Part shown: piece by piece, positions 1 to 8,804 of the stretch
How the letters are laid out: each line of letters begins with the position of its first letter
How positions within the stretch are numbered: the first letter of the stretch is position 1
Source: Clostridioides sp. ES-S-0054-01
GTDB lineage: Bacteria > Bacillota > Clostridia > Peptostreptococcales > Peptostreptococcaceae
DNA length: 64,000 bases
Reading direction: 5' to 3'
NCBI GenBank assembly: GCA_021561035.1
Contig: CP067346.1
Coordinates: 2,697,001-2,761,000 of the forward strand
The notes under the pieces: model-generated
The model's input: only the letters and a program-made list of their open reading frames with translations
The model's database searches: none
What the model was told of the DNA's origin: nothing
Made by a program: the position numbers and the translations under genes

Positions 1-142
1 TTTCTTTAAGAGCTGTATTTTCCCTACATAGAGATTCATAGTCTTCCTTGATGATATCTAAAAATTCATCAACCTCTTCATCTCTATAACCTCTTAAACC
101 TTTTTTAAACTCTTTATTTTCTATCTCAATTGGAGTTAGCAT
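1..142 (-). CDS. divIVA: DivIVA family septum-site/polar scaffold protein (N-terminal part only)
   Basis: Only the first 47 codons are in the window; the gene runs off the left edge. The translation begins MLTPIEIENKEF and continues with a RGYRDEEVDEFLD stretch, the classic DivIVA N-terminal membrane-binding motif, then enters a coiled coil. The ATG at 142 is chosen because a GGGAGG ribosome site lies just upstream; the ATG at 147 is followed at once by TAA. DivIVA binds curved membrane at septa and poles and recruits division and sporulation proteins. It is the last gene of the ylm block, as in Bacillus. Identity is clear; the C-terminal part is unseen. Confidence 0.9.
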   Translation of the reverse strand, partial: MLTPIEIENKEFKKGLRGYRDEEVDEFLDIIKEDYESLCRENTALKE

Positions 143-176
143 TACATTTCCTCCCAGCTATAATTTAAATTAGTCC

Positions 177-962
177 TTATACAATTAATTTTGCTTGAAC
201 TTTTATTTTCCCTTTTTTAGTAATATCTCCTATTTGTGTTACTCTAGCTCTTCCTTTGCCTTTAGTAGAAATCAAATCGTCATTTTTTACTATTTTAGAA
301 GTTGAAGTTATCTTTTCATAATTAACATGGACTTTTTCTCCATTTATGTATTTTGCACTATCTTGTCTAGATATATTGTAAAGACCACTTATCACACAAT
401 CTAACCTATCTGAAGATACTGTAAATGATACTTCCTTATATTTTAAAGAACTATTAACAATATTTTCTCTGGAAATTTCCTTTACAATTACATTATTTCT
501 TGAAACTTTTTCTAAATTTACAATTATAAAATCGCAAATATCACTACTTACAACCACTTGACAAAAGCTATCATGTATAATTATATCTCCAATTTTTTCT
601 CTTTTTATACCTAGACTCATAATTGACCCTAAGTAATCTTTATGAGATATATTTTTAAATTTAAAATTTCCTTCTATTTGTAAAAATCTAAGAGTATCTT
701 CTATATCTTCATATTCCATGTAAAATGGATAAATAAATACAGTGCTTCTTTCAGCTTGTTCATAACCTCCATCCACACTGTATTTTATTTCATTTGTAGA
801 ATTTAATATTGCTACAGCATTTTTTACTTCATATGGATTAAGAAACTCAGTAGACTTAACATCATAGTTTTTTATACAACTATTAGCCTTGTCTATTACT
901 TTAAGCATTTTATTTTTCAAGTCTATATCCTTTATGTGATTTGTTAATTTTAATTTATCCAT
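177..962 (-). CDS. ylmH: YlmH family S4-domain RNA-binding protein
   Basis: 261 residues. The C-terminal third (about 180-245), with SSDRLDCVISGLYNISR followed by INGEKVHVNYEK, is an S4 RNA-binding domain. The N-terminal part matches the YlmH layout, with a YPFYM motif near residue 80. Family members bind RNA, and Bacillus YlmH is linked to stalled-ribosome rescue; that role is family knowledge, not visible here. It lies between ylmG and divIVA, where ylmH sits in Bacillus, 9 bp after ylmG, and is probably co-transcribed with both. Confidence 0.88.
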   Translation of the reverse strand: MDKLKLTNHIKDIDLKNKMLKVIDKANSCIKNYDVKSTEFLNPYEVKNAVAILNSTNEIKYSVDGGYEQAERSTVFIYPFYMEYEDIEDTLRFLQIEGNFKFKNISHKDYLGSIMSLGIKREKIGDIIIHDSFCQVVVSSDICDFIIVNLEKVSRNNVIVKEISRENIVNSSLKYKEVSFTVSSDRLDCVISGLYNISRQDSAKYINGEKVHVNYEKITSTSKIVKNDDLISTKGKGRARVTQIGDITKKGKIKVQAKLIV

Positions 963-971
963 CCTATCACC

Positions 972-1229
972 TTAGAATATAACCAATACTAATTGTCTCA
1001 GGAACATCAATAATACTATTGCAATTAAAGGAGAAAAATCTATAGGTCCATTTGTATATTTGTACATTATAGACCTTATCGGTCCTTCTATTGGCTCTGT
1101 AAGATTTTCTAAAATCTCAAAAATTTTACTTTGTCTTCCATTTGGAAACCAAGTCATCAAGCTTTTTATAACTATCATCCATGCTATTATATCTAAAAGA
1201 TAATAAAGTGCAATTCTTATTGTTCCCAT
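972..1229 (-). CDS. ylmG: YggT/YlmG family membrane protein
   Basis: 85 residues with two hydrophobic segments, about 4-24 and 63-85, joined by a polar loop containing a TEPIEGPIRS stretch. This is the YggT fold: two helices and a conserved loop with P and R. YlmG proteins act near the division site or in membrane protein distribution; the exact role is unsettled. It follows sepF by 18 bp in a tight operon. The ATG is preceded by GGCGG. Confidence 0.87.
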   Translation of the reverse strand: MGTIRIALYYLLDIIAWMIVIKSLMTWFPNGRQSKIFEILENLTEPIEGPIRSIMYKYTNGPIDFSPLIAIVLLMFLRQLVLVIF

Positions 1230-1247
1230 ATATTAACCGCCTTTTTA

Positions 1248-1706
1248 CTATTTATTTTGCCAAGGGAAGAATGCTTTACTTTCTAATTCTTTTTTCATAT
1301 TTGCATCTATATCCACATTATTAGGAGCTAGTATAAATATTGATTTAGAAACCTTTTGTATACTTCCATCTAAGACATAAACTGCTCCATTCATAAAGTT
1401 AAATATAGATTTACGAACTTCAGAATTAGTCAATCCTTCCAAATTCACTATAACTGCCCTTCTTTGTTTTAAATGGTCTGCTATAGTTGCAGCTTCATCA
1501 TAAACCTTAGGTTCAACTATTACGACTTTCATTTGGCTAGTTGTATGTAAATTTACAATTTTATTTGCTTTTGCAGTACTAAATCCACTGCTCATTTCTT
1601 CTTCTTGAACTATATCGTCCATGCCACCTTCATATTCATCTTCAATATAATCTTCTTCTTCATCAACTATCCAATTCTTAAATTTAGATATTATTCCATT
1701 TGACAT
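1248..1706 (-). CDS. sepF: Cell division protein SepF
   Basis: 152 residues. A short N-terminal amphipathic segment (SKFKNWIVDEEEDY) is followed by an acidic linker and then the SepF/DUF552 core at about 55-140, with VVIVEPKVYDEAATIADHLK and NFMNGAVYVLDG. SepF anchors FtsZ to the membrane and can replace FtsA. That matters because no ftsA is seen beside ftsZ in this window, so SepF is probably the main tether here (inference). It lies between ylmE and ylmG as in Bacillus. Confidence 0.93.
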   Translation of the reverse strand: MSNGIISKFKNWIVDEEEDYIEDEYEGGMDDIVQEEEMSSGFSTAKANKIVNLHTTSQMKVVIVEPKVYDEAATIADHLKQRRAVIVNLEGLTNSEVRKSIFNFMNGAVYVLDGSIQKVSKSIFILAPNNVDIDANMKKELESKAFFPWQNK

Positions 1707-1745
1707 TATTAACTTCCTCCTTAGAATTTATTCAAATTTGAGTAA

Positions 1746-2450
1746 TTATTTTTTATTGTAATTTCTTTCTCCAAAGATTGATGTTCCAACTCTGACAATG
1801 GTAGCCCCTTCCTCTATAGCAATTTCATAATCGTGACTCATTCCCATTGATAAAACATCCATTCCTACATTAGGTATGTTTAGTTCTTTTATTTGTTTTG
1901 ATAAATCTTTAAGACCTTTAAATACACCTCTTATTTTATTTTCATCTTCTACAAAAGGTGCCATTGTCATTAGACCTTTTATTTTTATATTTTTATATTT
2001 TTCTGACACTTCTTTGACAAAGTCTACAACTTCTTCTTTATCAAGTCCATGCTTAGATTCTTCTTTAGATATATTCACTTGTACTAAGCAATCTATTTCT
2101 CTATTTATTTGTTCTGCACGTTTTTGAATTTCTTCACATAATGCAATTCTATCTAAAGAATGTATCATACAAACTTTATCGATTATGTACTTAACTTTAT
2201 TTGTTTGCAAAGTTCCTATCAAGTGCCAGTTTAATTTGTCACCTATAATATCATATTTTCTAGCTAATTCCTGAGGTTTATTTTCACCAACAGAAGTGAT
2301 TCCCTCCTGCATTGCCTCATTGACTAAGTCAACATCAACAGTTTTTGTGACTGCCAAGATGGTAATTTCTTTGCTATCTCTATTTACTTTTTTTGCAGCT
2401 TTATCAATTTTACTTCTTATCTCAGATAAATTATCTTTAATAGAACCCAT
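1746..2450 (-). CDS. ylmE: YggS/YlmE family pyridoxal-phosphate homeostasis protein
   Basis: About 234 residues. The strand ILAVTKTVDVDLV carries the PLP-binding lysine (K36), and later GLMTMAPF and LSMGMSHDYEIAIEEGATIVRVGTSIFG are family hallmarks of this alanine-racemase-like barrel. It binds PLP without a known catalytic role and tunes B6 and amino-acid homeostasis. A GTG at 2459 could also start the frame, but AGGTG sits six bases before the ATG at 2450, so that ATG is preferred. It directly follows the HlyD-like gene. Confidence 0.9.
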   Translation of the reverse strand: MGSIKDNLSEIRSKIDKAAKKVNRDSKEITILAVTKTVDVDLVNEAMQEGITSVGENKPQELARKYDIIGDKLNWHLIGTLQTNKVKYIIDKVCMIHSLDRIALCEEIQKRAEQINREIDCLVQVNISKEESKHGLDKEEVVDFVKEVSEKYKNIKIKGLMTMAPFVEDENKIRGVFKGLKDLSKQIKELNIPNVGMDVLSMGMSHDYEIAIEEGATIVRVGTSIFGERNYNKK

Positions 2451-2459
2451 TATTATCAC

Positions 2460-3095
2460 CTACTTTATCCTTATATTTGTGTTTATACTGTTAGGTCTTA
2501 AAATTATTTTGTCATATAGATTAACACTTGTGACTCCATTTATGTCATTTTTATAATAATCCACAAATACAGAAGATTTATTCTCATAAGTTATCCCTTC
2601 TAATATGACAAATTTTACACTTTGTGATTGTTCATCAATTACATATACACCACGTTTATTGTCTTTTGTTTTTATAGAAGTTTTAGGTATTTTTAAACAT
2701 TCCATCTGATTATATATTATATCAAATTCTTCGACACTTGTATCCTGATTTGTAACAATTTGGTTACTTATTTTTAATTTTACCATTATTTTATTATTAT
2801 TTTCATATATTTTGTAAACTTTTGCATCTATTTTTTGCTCACGATACTCAATTATTACATTTTGATTTTTTTTTAAGTTATTAGACTCTTCTTTACTGAT
2901 GTATGTCGATAGATAACTACTTTGGTCATTAGCATCTTTTTCTATAGTCCCTTTTACATTAATCTTTGCATCAACTTTTTCACTTTTTAGTACCAATGTA
3001 TCTACATTTTTGCTAATTATCATTACTAATACATTAAATACTAAATATATAAGAATACCAAGTATCACTAATCTAGTATATTTAACCTTTTTCAA
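2460..3095 (-). CDS. Single-pass membrane protein resembling HlyD-type adaptors
   Basis: 211 residues. A basic N-terminus is followed by one membrane segment (about 8-28, LVILGILIYLVFNVLVMII), then an extracytoplasmic domain of beta-rich character with VIIEYREQKIDAKVYKI resembling HlyD barrel-sandwich adaptors. The start codon is TTG at 3095, after a GGGGGAG ribosome site; no nearer ATG fits. It opens the ylm block just ahead of ylmE and may be linked to septal or envelope work. Function is unknown; the HlyD likeness is weak and based on pattern only. Confidence 0.7.
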   Translation of the reverse strand: MKKVKYTRLVILGILIYLVFNVLVMIISKNVDTLVLKSEKVDAKINVKGTIEKDANDQSSYLSTYISKEESNNLKKNQNVIIEYREQKIDAKVYKIYENNNKIMVKLKISNQIVTNQDTSVEEFDIIYNQMECLKIPKTSIKTKDNKRGVYVIDEQSQSVKFVILEGITYENKSSVFVDYYKNDINGVTSVNLYDKIILRPNSINTNIRIK

Positions 3096-3474
3096 AGACT
3101 CTCCCCCTATAAAATTTCTTTCATTATAAGTACTTCTTCTAAAAAATGTTTATTCCTTTTTTATAAGCTAATATTTTATGCTCTAATAATTGTTTTTTTC
3201 ATATTAAATTTATTTTTTATCAATCTTCCTATACAAGACTGAATTATTTATATATAATTGTATCATAAAGTATAAGTTTAATTTACATTTTACATATTGA
3301 ACTTACTTTATATACTTTTATAGTTATTTTTATTTTTAGATACAATATAAAACCAATTAAAATTTAAAATTACTTTTGTTCTGTTGTCATTAATTAGTTA
3401 ATTATCTACACATTAGGATAACGTTATCAAAACAAAGGTTTATATCCTAAAAAAAATACAAGGAGGATTTTCTT
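3096..3474. other. Divergent intergenic region, 379 bp
   Basis: AT-rich spacer between the divergent ylm block and the EIIC-like gene. It should hold promoters in both directions, but no single sigma-A match stands out. The one clear signal is the GATAACGTTATC palindrome listed separately. No ORF with a ribosome site was seen. Confidence 0.5.
3417..3428. promoter_or_regulatory. Perfect 12-bp palindrome, possible cre/LacI-type operator
   Basis: GATAACGTTATC is self-complementary with a central CG, and ends 46 bp before the EIIC-like start codon. Central-CG palindromes are typical of the LacI/CcpA family; against the general cre pattern it has about two mismatches. Location before a sugar-PTS-like transporter fits catabolite control, but this is inference. 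Confidence 0.4.
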
Positions 3475-4515
3475 ATGTCAGAAATTTTATTAGGAACAGG
3501 TTTACTTTTATTGGTTCTATGTTGTTTCACAATTTTTAGTTACAAAGCTCCATATGGTATGAAGGCTATGGGAGCTCTAGCAAACGCTGCATGTGCTACT
3601 TTCTTAGTAGAGGCATTCAACCTTTCTTTACTTGGTGATGTTCTAGGTATGGAATTTTTTAGAAGTGTAGGAGCTGCTAATGGTAGTCTTGGTGGAGTTG
3701 CTGCTGCTATACTTGTGCCTTTAGCTCTAGGTGTATCCCCAGTTTATGCAGTTTTAATAGGATTATCTTGTTTAAAGTTTTCTATATTATCTGGATTCGT
3801 TGCTGGATACTTTGTTTCTTTCTTAATTAAATTTATAGAGAAAAAAGTACCACCTGGAGTAGATTTAGTAGTTGTAATCCTTCTATGTGCGCCGCTATCT
3901 CGTCTTATAGCATTAAATGTAGACCCATTAGTTAATAATACACTACTACAAATTGGACAAGTTTTAATAGAAGCTACAAATATTAGTCCTATAATAATGG
4001 GAATTATACTAGGAGGTCTAATAACAGTAGTTGGAACATCTCCACTTAGTTCAATGGCTCTTACATCTATAATTGGTCTTACTGGTCTTCCTATGGCAAT
4101 AGGAGCATTAGGTGCTTTTGGTTCGGCTTTTATGAACTCAACGCTATTTACAAAATTAAAATTAGGTTCTAAGAAAGATATTATATCTGTTGCTATTGAA
4201 CCATTGACTCAATCGGATATAATTTCAGCTAATCCAATACCGATATATTCTACTAATTTCTTTGGAGGAGCTTTTTCTGGTATCATTGTAGCTTTGATGG
4301 GTCTTGTAAACATGACACCAGGTACAGCTACACCTGTAGCTGGATTTGCTATAATGTTTGCCTATAATCCAGTTCAGCAAGTTCTTATAACAGCTGGTTT
4401 ATGTGCTTTATTTAATGTAATTGCAGGATTTTTAGGTTCAAAAATATTCAGTACCTTTAAGGTTCTTACTGCCAGTGAAATACGTGGTACTGATATAAAA
4501 GAAGAAATTGCTTAA
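3475..4515 (+). CDS. PTS EIIC-like sugar transporter (PTS_EIIC_2 family), stand-alone
   Basis: 346 residues, almost wholly hydrophobic, with about eight to ten membrane segments and repeated Gly/Ala-rich stretches (ANAACATFLVEAF, GGLITVVGTSPLSS, NPVQQVLITAGLC). This matches the PTS_EIIC_2 family of membrane permease domains. No EIIA or EIIB domain is fused or adjacent, so it either borrows phosphotransfer proteins or acts as a non-PTS permease. Substrate unknown. A strong GGAGG ribosome site precedes the ATG. It faces the UPF0210 gene, with a shared hairpin between them. Confidence 0.75.
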   Translation: MSEILLGTGLLLLVLCCFTIFSYKAPYGMKAMGALANAACATFLVEAFNLSLLGDVLGMEFFRSVGAANGSLGGVAAAILVPLALGVSPVYAVLIGLSCLKFSILSGFVAGYFVSFLIKFIEKKVPPGVDLVVVILLCAPLSRLIALNVDPLVNNTLLQIGQVLIEATNISPIIMGIILGGLITVVGTSPLSSMALTSIIGLTGLPMAIGALGAFGSAFMNSTLFTKLKLGSKKDIISVAIEPLTQSDIISANPIPIYSTNFFGGAFSGIIVALMGLVNMTPGTATPVAGFAIMFAYNPVQQVLITAGLCALFNVIAGFLGSKIFSTFKVLTASEIRGTDIKEEIA

Positions 4516-4947
4516 AAACAATAAGATTTATAAATTTATATTTTAAATAGTAGAGTTTTATATTGTAGGCAATTTTATTAATTGCAAGCGTTTTATTTTT
4601 TATTTATATTTATGATTATTATGTGTGTTGAATATTTAGATAAATTTTTATTTTTTAATTGTTATTTTGATTAGCTTTTTATTTGATTGATATATTAGAA
4701 ATAAAAATTAATATAACTTATTATTAGATAGCATAACTTTTTAGATACATAAAAATTTTATATTAATTAGATATTCTTAAAATAAAAGCGATACATGACT
4801 TTAAATATTCATGTATCGCTTTATTGTTATCACAATCTTAACAACTAATTTTTTAAATTTATTATCTTTATTATAATATTTAAATATATAAACTTCTTTA
4901 ATTTAGCCATCTAAATCTTTGTTTAAATATTATTATATGTAACGCAC
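4516..4947. other. Convergent intergenic region, 432 bp
   Basis: Very AT-rich spacer between two convergent genes. Apart from the strong hairpin at 4785-4822 nothing codes or folds clearly. The hairpin is about 270 bp from the EIIC-like stop, so that transcript may carry a long 3' end. Confidence 0.5.
4785..4822. terminator. Bidirectional Rho-independent terminator
   Basis: A perfect 14-bp stem (AAAGCGATACATGA and its complement) with a 10-base loop and T-rich tails on both sides lies between convergent genes. It can stop the EIIC-like transcript from the left and the UPF0210 transcript from the right. Confidence 0.75.
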
Positions 4948-6312
4948 TTAGTTTTTAAATGAATGTATAGGAGCTGGAATTCTTCCTCCTCTTTGAGTAA
5001 ATAGTTCAGATGAATTTGTATTTATAGGCATCACTGGTGCTCGTCCTAAAAGTCCTCCAAACTCTACCATATCACCTACATCACATCCTGGTGCTGGTAT
5101 AATCCTAACTGCTGTAGTCTTATTATTAATCATACCTATTGCTGCCTCATCAGCTATCATAGCTCCAAGAGTACCTGCTGTAGTATCACCTGGCACAGCT
5201 ATCATGTCAAGACCTACAGAACAAATGGCAGTCATTGCTTCAAGCTTATCTATACTTAAAGCACCTTTAATAACAGCATCAATCATACCTGCATCTTCAG
5301 ATACTGGTATAAACGCTCCACTAAGCCCTCCAACATGTGAACATGCCATTACTCCTCCTTTTTTAACAGCATCATTTAAAAGAGCTAATGCTGCTGTAGT
5401 ACCATGAGTACCAACAACTTCAAGACCCATTTCCTCTAAGATGTTCGCTACTGAATCACCAATAGCAGGTGTAGGAGCTAATGATAAGTCTATTATCCCA
5501 AACGGAACATCCAATCTACTAGAAGCTTCCTTTGCTACAAGTTGTCCAACTCTTGTAATTTTAAATGCAGTCTTTTTAACTGTTTCTGAAACAACATCAA
5601 ATGGCTCTCCTTTTACTTTCTCTAAAGCTCTCTTAACAACACCAGGACCACTTACACCGACATTTATAATTCTATCAGCTTCACCGACACCGTGGAAAGC
5701 ACCTGCCATAAATGGATTATCTTCTACTGCATTACAAAATACTACTAGTTTTGCACAACCAAAACCTTTTGCATCTTTTGTTAATTCTGCCGTTTCTTTT
5801 ATGATTTCTCCCATTTCTTTGACTGCATCCATATTTATACCACATCTTGTAGAACCTACATTTACTGAAGCACATACTTTATTAGTACTTGCTAGAGCTT
5901 TTGGAATTGACTTAATTAGTATCTTATCACCTTTTGTATATCCCTTTTGAACTAATGCTGAGAATCCCCCAATAAAATCTATACCTAAATCCTCCGCAGC
6001 CTTATCCAACGTCTGTGCAAACTTTACATAGTCACTTTCATCTGTCGCACCTGCAATAATGGAAATTGGAGTTACTGATACCCTCTTATTTACAATTGGA
6101 ATACCAAATTCACGCTCTATATCCTTTCCAACCTTTACTAAGTCTTTAGCAGAATTCATAATCTTATTGTATATTTTTTCTCTAGCTTTATCTCCATCAG
6201 GGTCTATACAATCTAATAAAGAAATTCCCATAGTTATAGTTCTTATATCTAACTGTTCTTCATTTATCATCTTAATTGTTTCAAGTATATTTCCTACATT
6301 CACTGTTATCAC
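4948..6312 (-). CDS. UPF0210/DUF711 (PFL) family protein
   Basis: 454 residues, the usual length of the DUF711 family. Landmarks are [15 protein letters not shown] at about 24-38, [42 protein letters not shown] and the C-terminal [26 protein letters not shown]. The family is structurally related to pyruvate-formate-lyase-like glycyl folds, but its reaction is unknown. It sits 16 bp after a small ACT-domain gene; this UPF0237-UPF0210 pair recurs in Firmicutes, suggesting ligand control of the large protein by the small one. Confidence 0.88.
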   Translation of the reverse strand: MITVNVGNILETIKMINEEQLDIRTITMGISLLDCIDPDGDKAREKIYNKIMNSAKDLVKVGKDIEREFGIPIVNKRVSVTPISIIAGATDESDYVKFAQTLDKAAEDLGIDFIGGFSALVQKGYTKGDKILIKSIPKALASTNKVCASVNVGSTRCGINMDAVKEMGEIIKETAELTKDAKGFGCAKLVVFCNAVEDNPFMAGAFHGVGEADRIINVGVSGPGVVKRALEKVKGEPFDVVSETVKKTAFKITRVGQLVAKEASSRLDVPFGIIDLSLAPTPAIGDSVANILEEMGLEVVGTHGTTAALALLNDAVKKGGVMACSHVGGLSGAFIPVSEDAGMIDAVIKGALSIDKLEAMTAICSVGLDMIAVPGDTTAGTLGAMIADEAAIGMINNKTTAVRIIPAPGCDVGDMVEFGGLLGRAPVMPINTNSSELFTQRGGRIPAPIHSFKN

Positions 6313-6328
6313 CTCCCCTTACTACTTA

Positions 6329-6598
6329 CTACAGATTATGCATTGAATTAAATATTTCTTCTCGTTGAATTTTTACATCTACTGATAATTTATTTCCTCT
6401 TTCAATTAAGTCTTCAACCGTTTGCTCAAAAGAATTTAATGATTCCTCTAAATCAACTATCATAATCATGGTAAAATAATCCTGCAATATCTTTTGTGAT
6501 ATATCTACTATATTGATGTTTTGCTTGTATAATTCATCACTAATTCCTGCTACTATACCTGGTTTATCCTTTCCAATTACTGTTAAAATTGCTTTCAT
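6329..6598 (-). CDS. UPF0237 family ACT-domain protein
   Basis: 89 residues forming one ACT domain. It starts MKAILTVIGKDKPGIVAGIS, the canonical ACT first strand and helix with the G-K-D-x-P-G-I motif, then NIVDISQKIL and FTMIMIVDL. ACT domains bind amino acids or similar small ligands. It is upstream of and probably co-transcribed with the UPF0210 gene. Ligand and partner are not known. Confidence 0.9.
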   Translation of the reverse strand: MKAILTVIGKDKPGIVAGISDELYKQNINIVDISQKILQDYFTMIMIVDLEESLNSFEQTVEDLIERGNKLSVDVKIQREEIFNSMHNL

Positions 6599-6886
6599 AA
6601 TAATATCCTCCCTTATTTTTTTATAAATCTTATATTTTTACAAATTGAACTATGTATTAACATATGTTTCATTTATTTGTTAGTAAATCACTTTTTATGT
6701 ATATATTTAATATATTTTAATACCTACATATTCATTTGTCAATTTTTTTTCAATATTCTATTATTTTTATACTATTTAGAAAATTCATGTATTATGCATG
6801 CTTTCTCAATAATAAACATATTTTTCATAACAATGAAAGTTATTACTCAGTAATCTCACAATTCCCTAAATAACCCCCTCTAAAAA

Positions 6887-6961
6887 TTATTTTTTTACTT
6901 CTATGAATTCAACTATATTTTTTCTTGTATCAGGATTTACAACCAATATAGAAGCAATCAT
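6887..6961 (-). pseudogene. Possible C-terminal coding remnant (24 codons)
   Basis: Reading leftward from an ATG at 6961, 24 codons end in TAA and give MIASILVVNPDTRKNIVEFI plus four residues. The same frame continues upstream past a stop with KTLLGIE. The composition looks protein-like rather than random, but there is no ribosome site and no family match that I recognise. It may be chance. Confidence 0.2.
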
Positions 6962-7107
6962 AAGACTTTTTCATTCTATACCTAATAGAGTTTTTTTAGT
7001 TTTAAAACAGTATTAGCGAAAAATATACTTTATCCATTATAATTTTTCTATAATTATTAATTATTGTAAATTTATATAAATACTTTTAGTAACTTTTATA
7101 AGTAAAA

Positions 7108-7152
7108 AGCTACTTACTAAAGCAAACAAACGTTTCACTTTAATAAGTAGCT
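7108..7152 (-). terminator. spoIVA terminator
   Basis: A 15-bp stem with one G-U pair on the minus-strand RNA (AGCTACTTATTAAAG and partner) is followed by TTTTTAC. It starts 7 bp after the spoIVA stop codon. Confidence 0.85.
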
Positions 7153-7158
7153 ATACTT

Positions 7159-8634
7159 TTATAACAAAATAGTTATAATATTAGAACTTCCTTCATTTAC
7201 AATTTTTTGTAAAGTCTTTTGCATTTTAACTCTTATCTCTTCTGGCATAGTATATAATTTACTTTGTAATTGCTCTTTTACTAGGTCATGAAGTGACTTG
7301 CCAAACATATTTGATTCCCATAAATCTGCTGGTTGCTCCTCAAATACTTCCATAAGATATTTTATCATTTCTTCACCTTGATTTTGATTTCCAACTATTG
7401 GAGAAACCTCTGTAGATATATCTGCTTTTATAATATGAAGTGATGGTGCATTGGCTTTTAACTTGATACCATATTGTTTTCCTTGTTTCATTATTTCTGG
7501 TTCTTCTAAACTAAGTTCTTCTAAGGAAGGTGCAACTACTCCGTATCCTTTTATCTTGGCATCTATTAAGGCACTTTCTATTTTATCATACTCATTTTTA
7601 ACTTTAGATAGTCTAGTTATCAGACTAAGCAGTTGATAATCTCCTTCAATTTTAAATCCACTCTTTTCTTCAAGGACATTATAGAATAAGTCTTGCTTTG
7701 TCTGCAAATCAATATTTATAACACCTTCTCCTAACTCTACATTATCAACACCTGTATCTTCCAAAAACTCTAACTCAGAAAATCCTTGCATAATACCTTC
7801 TATATCTCTTATTTTACCTATATCTATAATGCTTTGTTTTAATGTTGTTATTATGCTACTTTTTATCCAGTGATTTCTCTCGAGACCTTCAACCCATTTT
7901 GGTAAATTAATTCTTATTTCTGTAAGTGGAAAATCATATAATACAGCTTCCATAACTTCCTCTATATCATCTTCTTCCATTTCAACCACATTCATCGGAA
8001 GAACTGGAACTTCATACTTTTCTTCCAATTCATTTCTAAGCATACTCGTTTCCTCACTTTTTGGACTTAACGTATTTAAAACCACTGCAAATGGTTTTTT
8101 AAGACTTTTCAATTCCTGTATAACTCTCTCTTCTGGATCTACATAGCTTTTTCTGTCAATACCAGTAACTGAACCATCTGTCAGAACAACTATCCCTATT
8201 GTAGAATGGTCTTTTATAACTTTTTTAGTTCCTATCTCTGCTGCCTTTTCAAATGTCATAGCTTCTTGAGACCAAGGAGTGGATACCAATCTTTGTTTTC
8301 CACCCTCTTCATGCCCTAAAGCACCTTCAACTATGTATCCAACACAATCTACCATTCTTACTTTTAAAGATACTGTGTCTTTTATTTTTATTTCTACACC
8401 ATCTGCTGGTACAAATTTTGGCTCTACTGTCATTATTGTTTTACCTGAACCACTTTGAGGTATCTCATCTCTTGTCCTATCCTTTTTAAATTCATTGTCT
8501 ATATTAGGTATAACCAACTTTTCCATAAATTTTCTTATAAAAGTTGATTTTCCTGTTCTTACAGGTCCAACTACTCCAATATATATATCCCCCTGAGTCC
8601 TTTTGGATATATCTTCGTATATGTTATTATTCAT
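7159..8634 (-). CDS. spoIVA: Stage IV sporulation protein A, spore coat morphogenetic ATPase
   Basis: 491 residues from the ATG at 8634, preceded by AGGAGG; an in-frame ATG six codons upstream lacks a ribosome site. The Walker A GPVRTGKS (23-30, K29) and the EIPQSGSGKTIMTVEPKFVP segment are those of SpoIVA, and the C-terminus ends EGSSNIITILL like Bacillus SpoIVA. The protein hydrolyses ATP to polymerise into the basement layer of the coat around the forespore. It is a single gene unit with its own SigE-like promoter and terminator. In Bacillus it lies near gpsA; here accessory genes intervene. Confidence 0.97.
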   Translation of the reverse strand: MNNNIYEDISKRTQGDIYIGVVGPVRTGKSTFIRKFMEKLVIPNIDNEFKKDRTRDEIPQSGSGKTIMTVEPKFVPADGVEIKIKDTVSLKVRMVDCVGYIVEGALGHEEGGKQRLVSTPWSQEAMTFEKAAEIGTKKVIKDHSTIGIVVLTDGSVTGIDRKSYVDPEERVIQELKSLKKPFAVVLNTLSPKSEETSMLRNELEEKYEVPVLPMNVVEMEEDDIEEVMEAVLYDFPLTEIRINLPKWVEGLERNHWIKSSIITTLKQSIIDIGKIRDIEGIMQGFSELEFLEDTGVDNVELGEGVINIDLQTKQDLFYNVLEEKSGFKIEGDYQLLSLITRLSKVKNEYDKIESALIDAKIKGYGVVAPSLEELSLEEPEIMKQGKQYGIKLKANAPSLHIIKADISTEVSPIVGNQNQGEEMIKYLMEVFEEQPADLWESNMFGKSLHDLVKEQLQSKLYTMPEEIRVKMQKTLQKIVNEGSSNIITILL

Positions 8635-8665
8635 ATTATTCCTCCTATACATCTAATCTTATTAA

Positions 8666-8693
8666 ATTATATTTAGATTTCGAGGTTAATATT
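8666..8693 (-). promoter_or_regulatory. Putative SigE-dependent promoter of spoIVA
   Basis: On the minus strand AATATT (8688-8693) is separated by 14 bases from AATATAAT (8666-8673). This resembles the SigE pattern (ATATT-like -35, about 14 bp, CATACAAT-like -10). It lies about 32 bp before the spoIVA start, giving a leader of roughly 20 to 25 bases. spoIVA is a known SigE-regulon gene. No start-site data are available here. Confidence 0.6.
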
Positions 8694-8712
8694 CTTAAAA
8701 TAGAAAAATAAA

Positions 8713-8785
8713 GACCAGCAATATTAATTTAGTTCACAGATAGAAATTCGTAAATTTCAATGTAAATTAAATTATATCGCTGGTC
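8713..8785 (-). terminator. Terminator of the MFS gene
   Basis: GACCAGC at 8713-8719 pairs with GCTGGTC at 8779-8785, with partial pairing continuing inward and a small inner hairpin (GAAATT/AATTTC). On the minus strand the stem is followed by TTTATTTTTC. It ends the MFS transcript just before the spoIVA promoter. Confidence 0.7.
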
Positions 8786-8804
8786 CAAATAGTAGTGTGC
8801 TATA

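Larger units (their letters stand above)
6599..7158. other. Intergenic region, 560 bp, mostly without recognised features
   Basis: Contains the spoIVA terminator at its right end, a short possible coding remnant at 6887-6961 on the minus strand, and presumably the promoter of the ACT-domain gene. The rest is AT-rich with no repeat, RNA fold or plausible start site that I can support. Confidence 0.5.
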
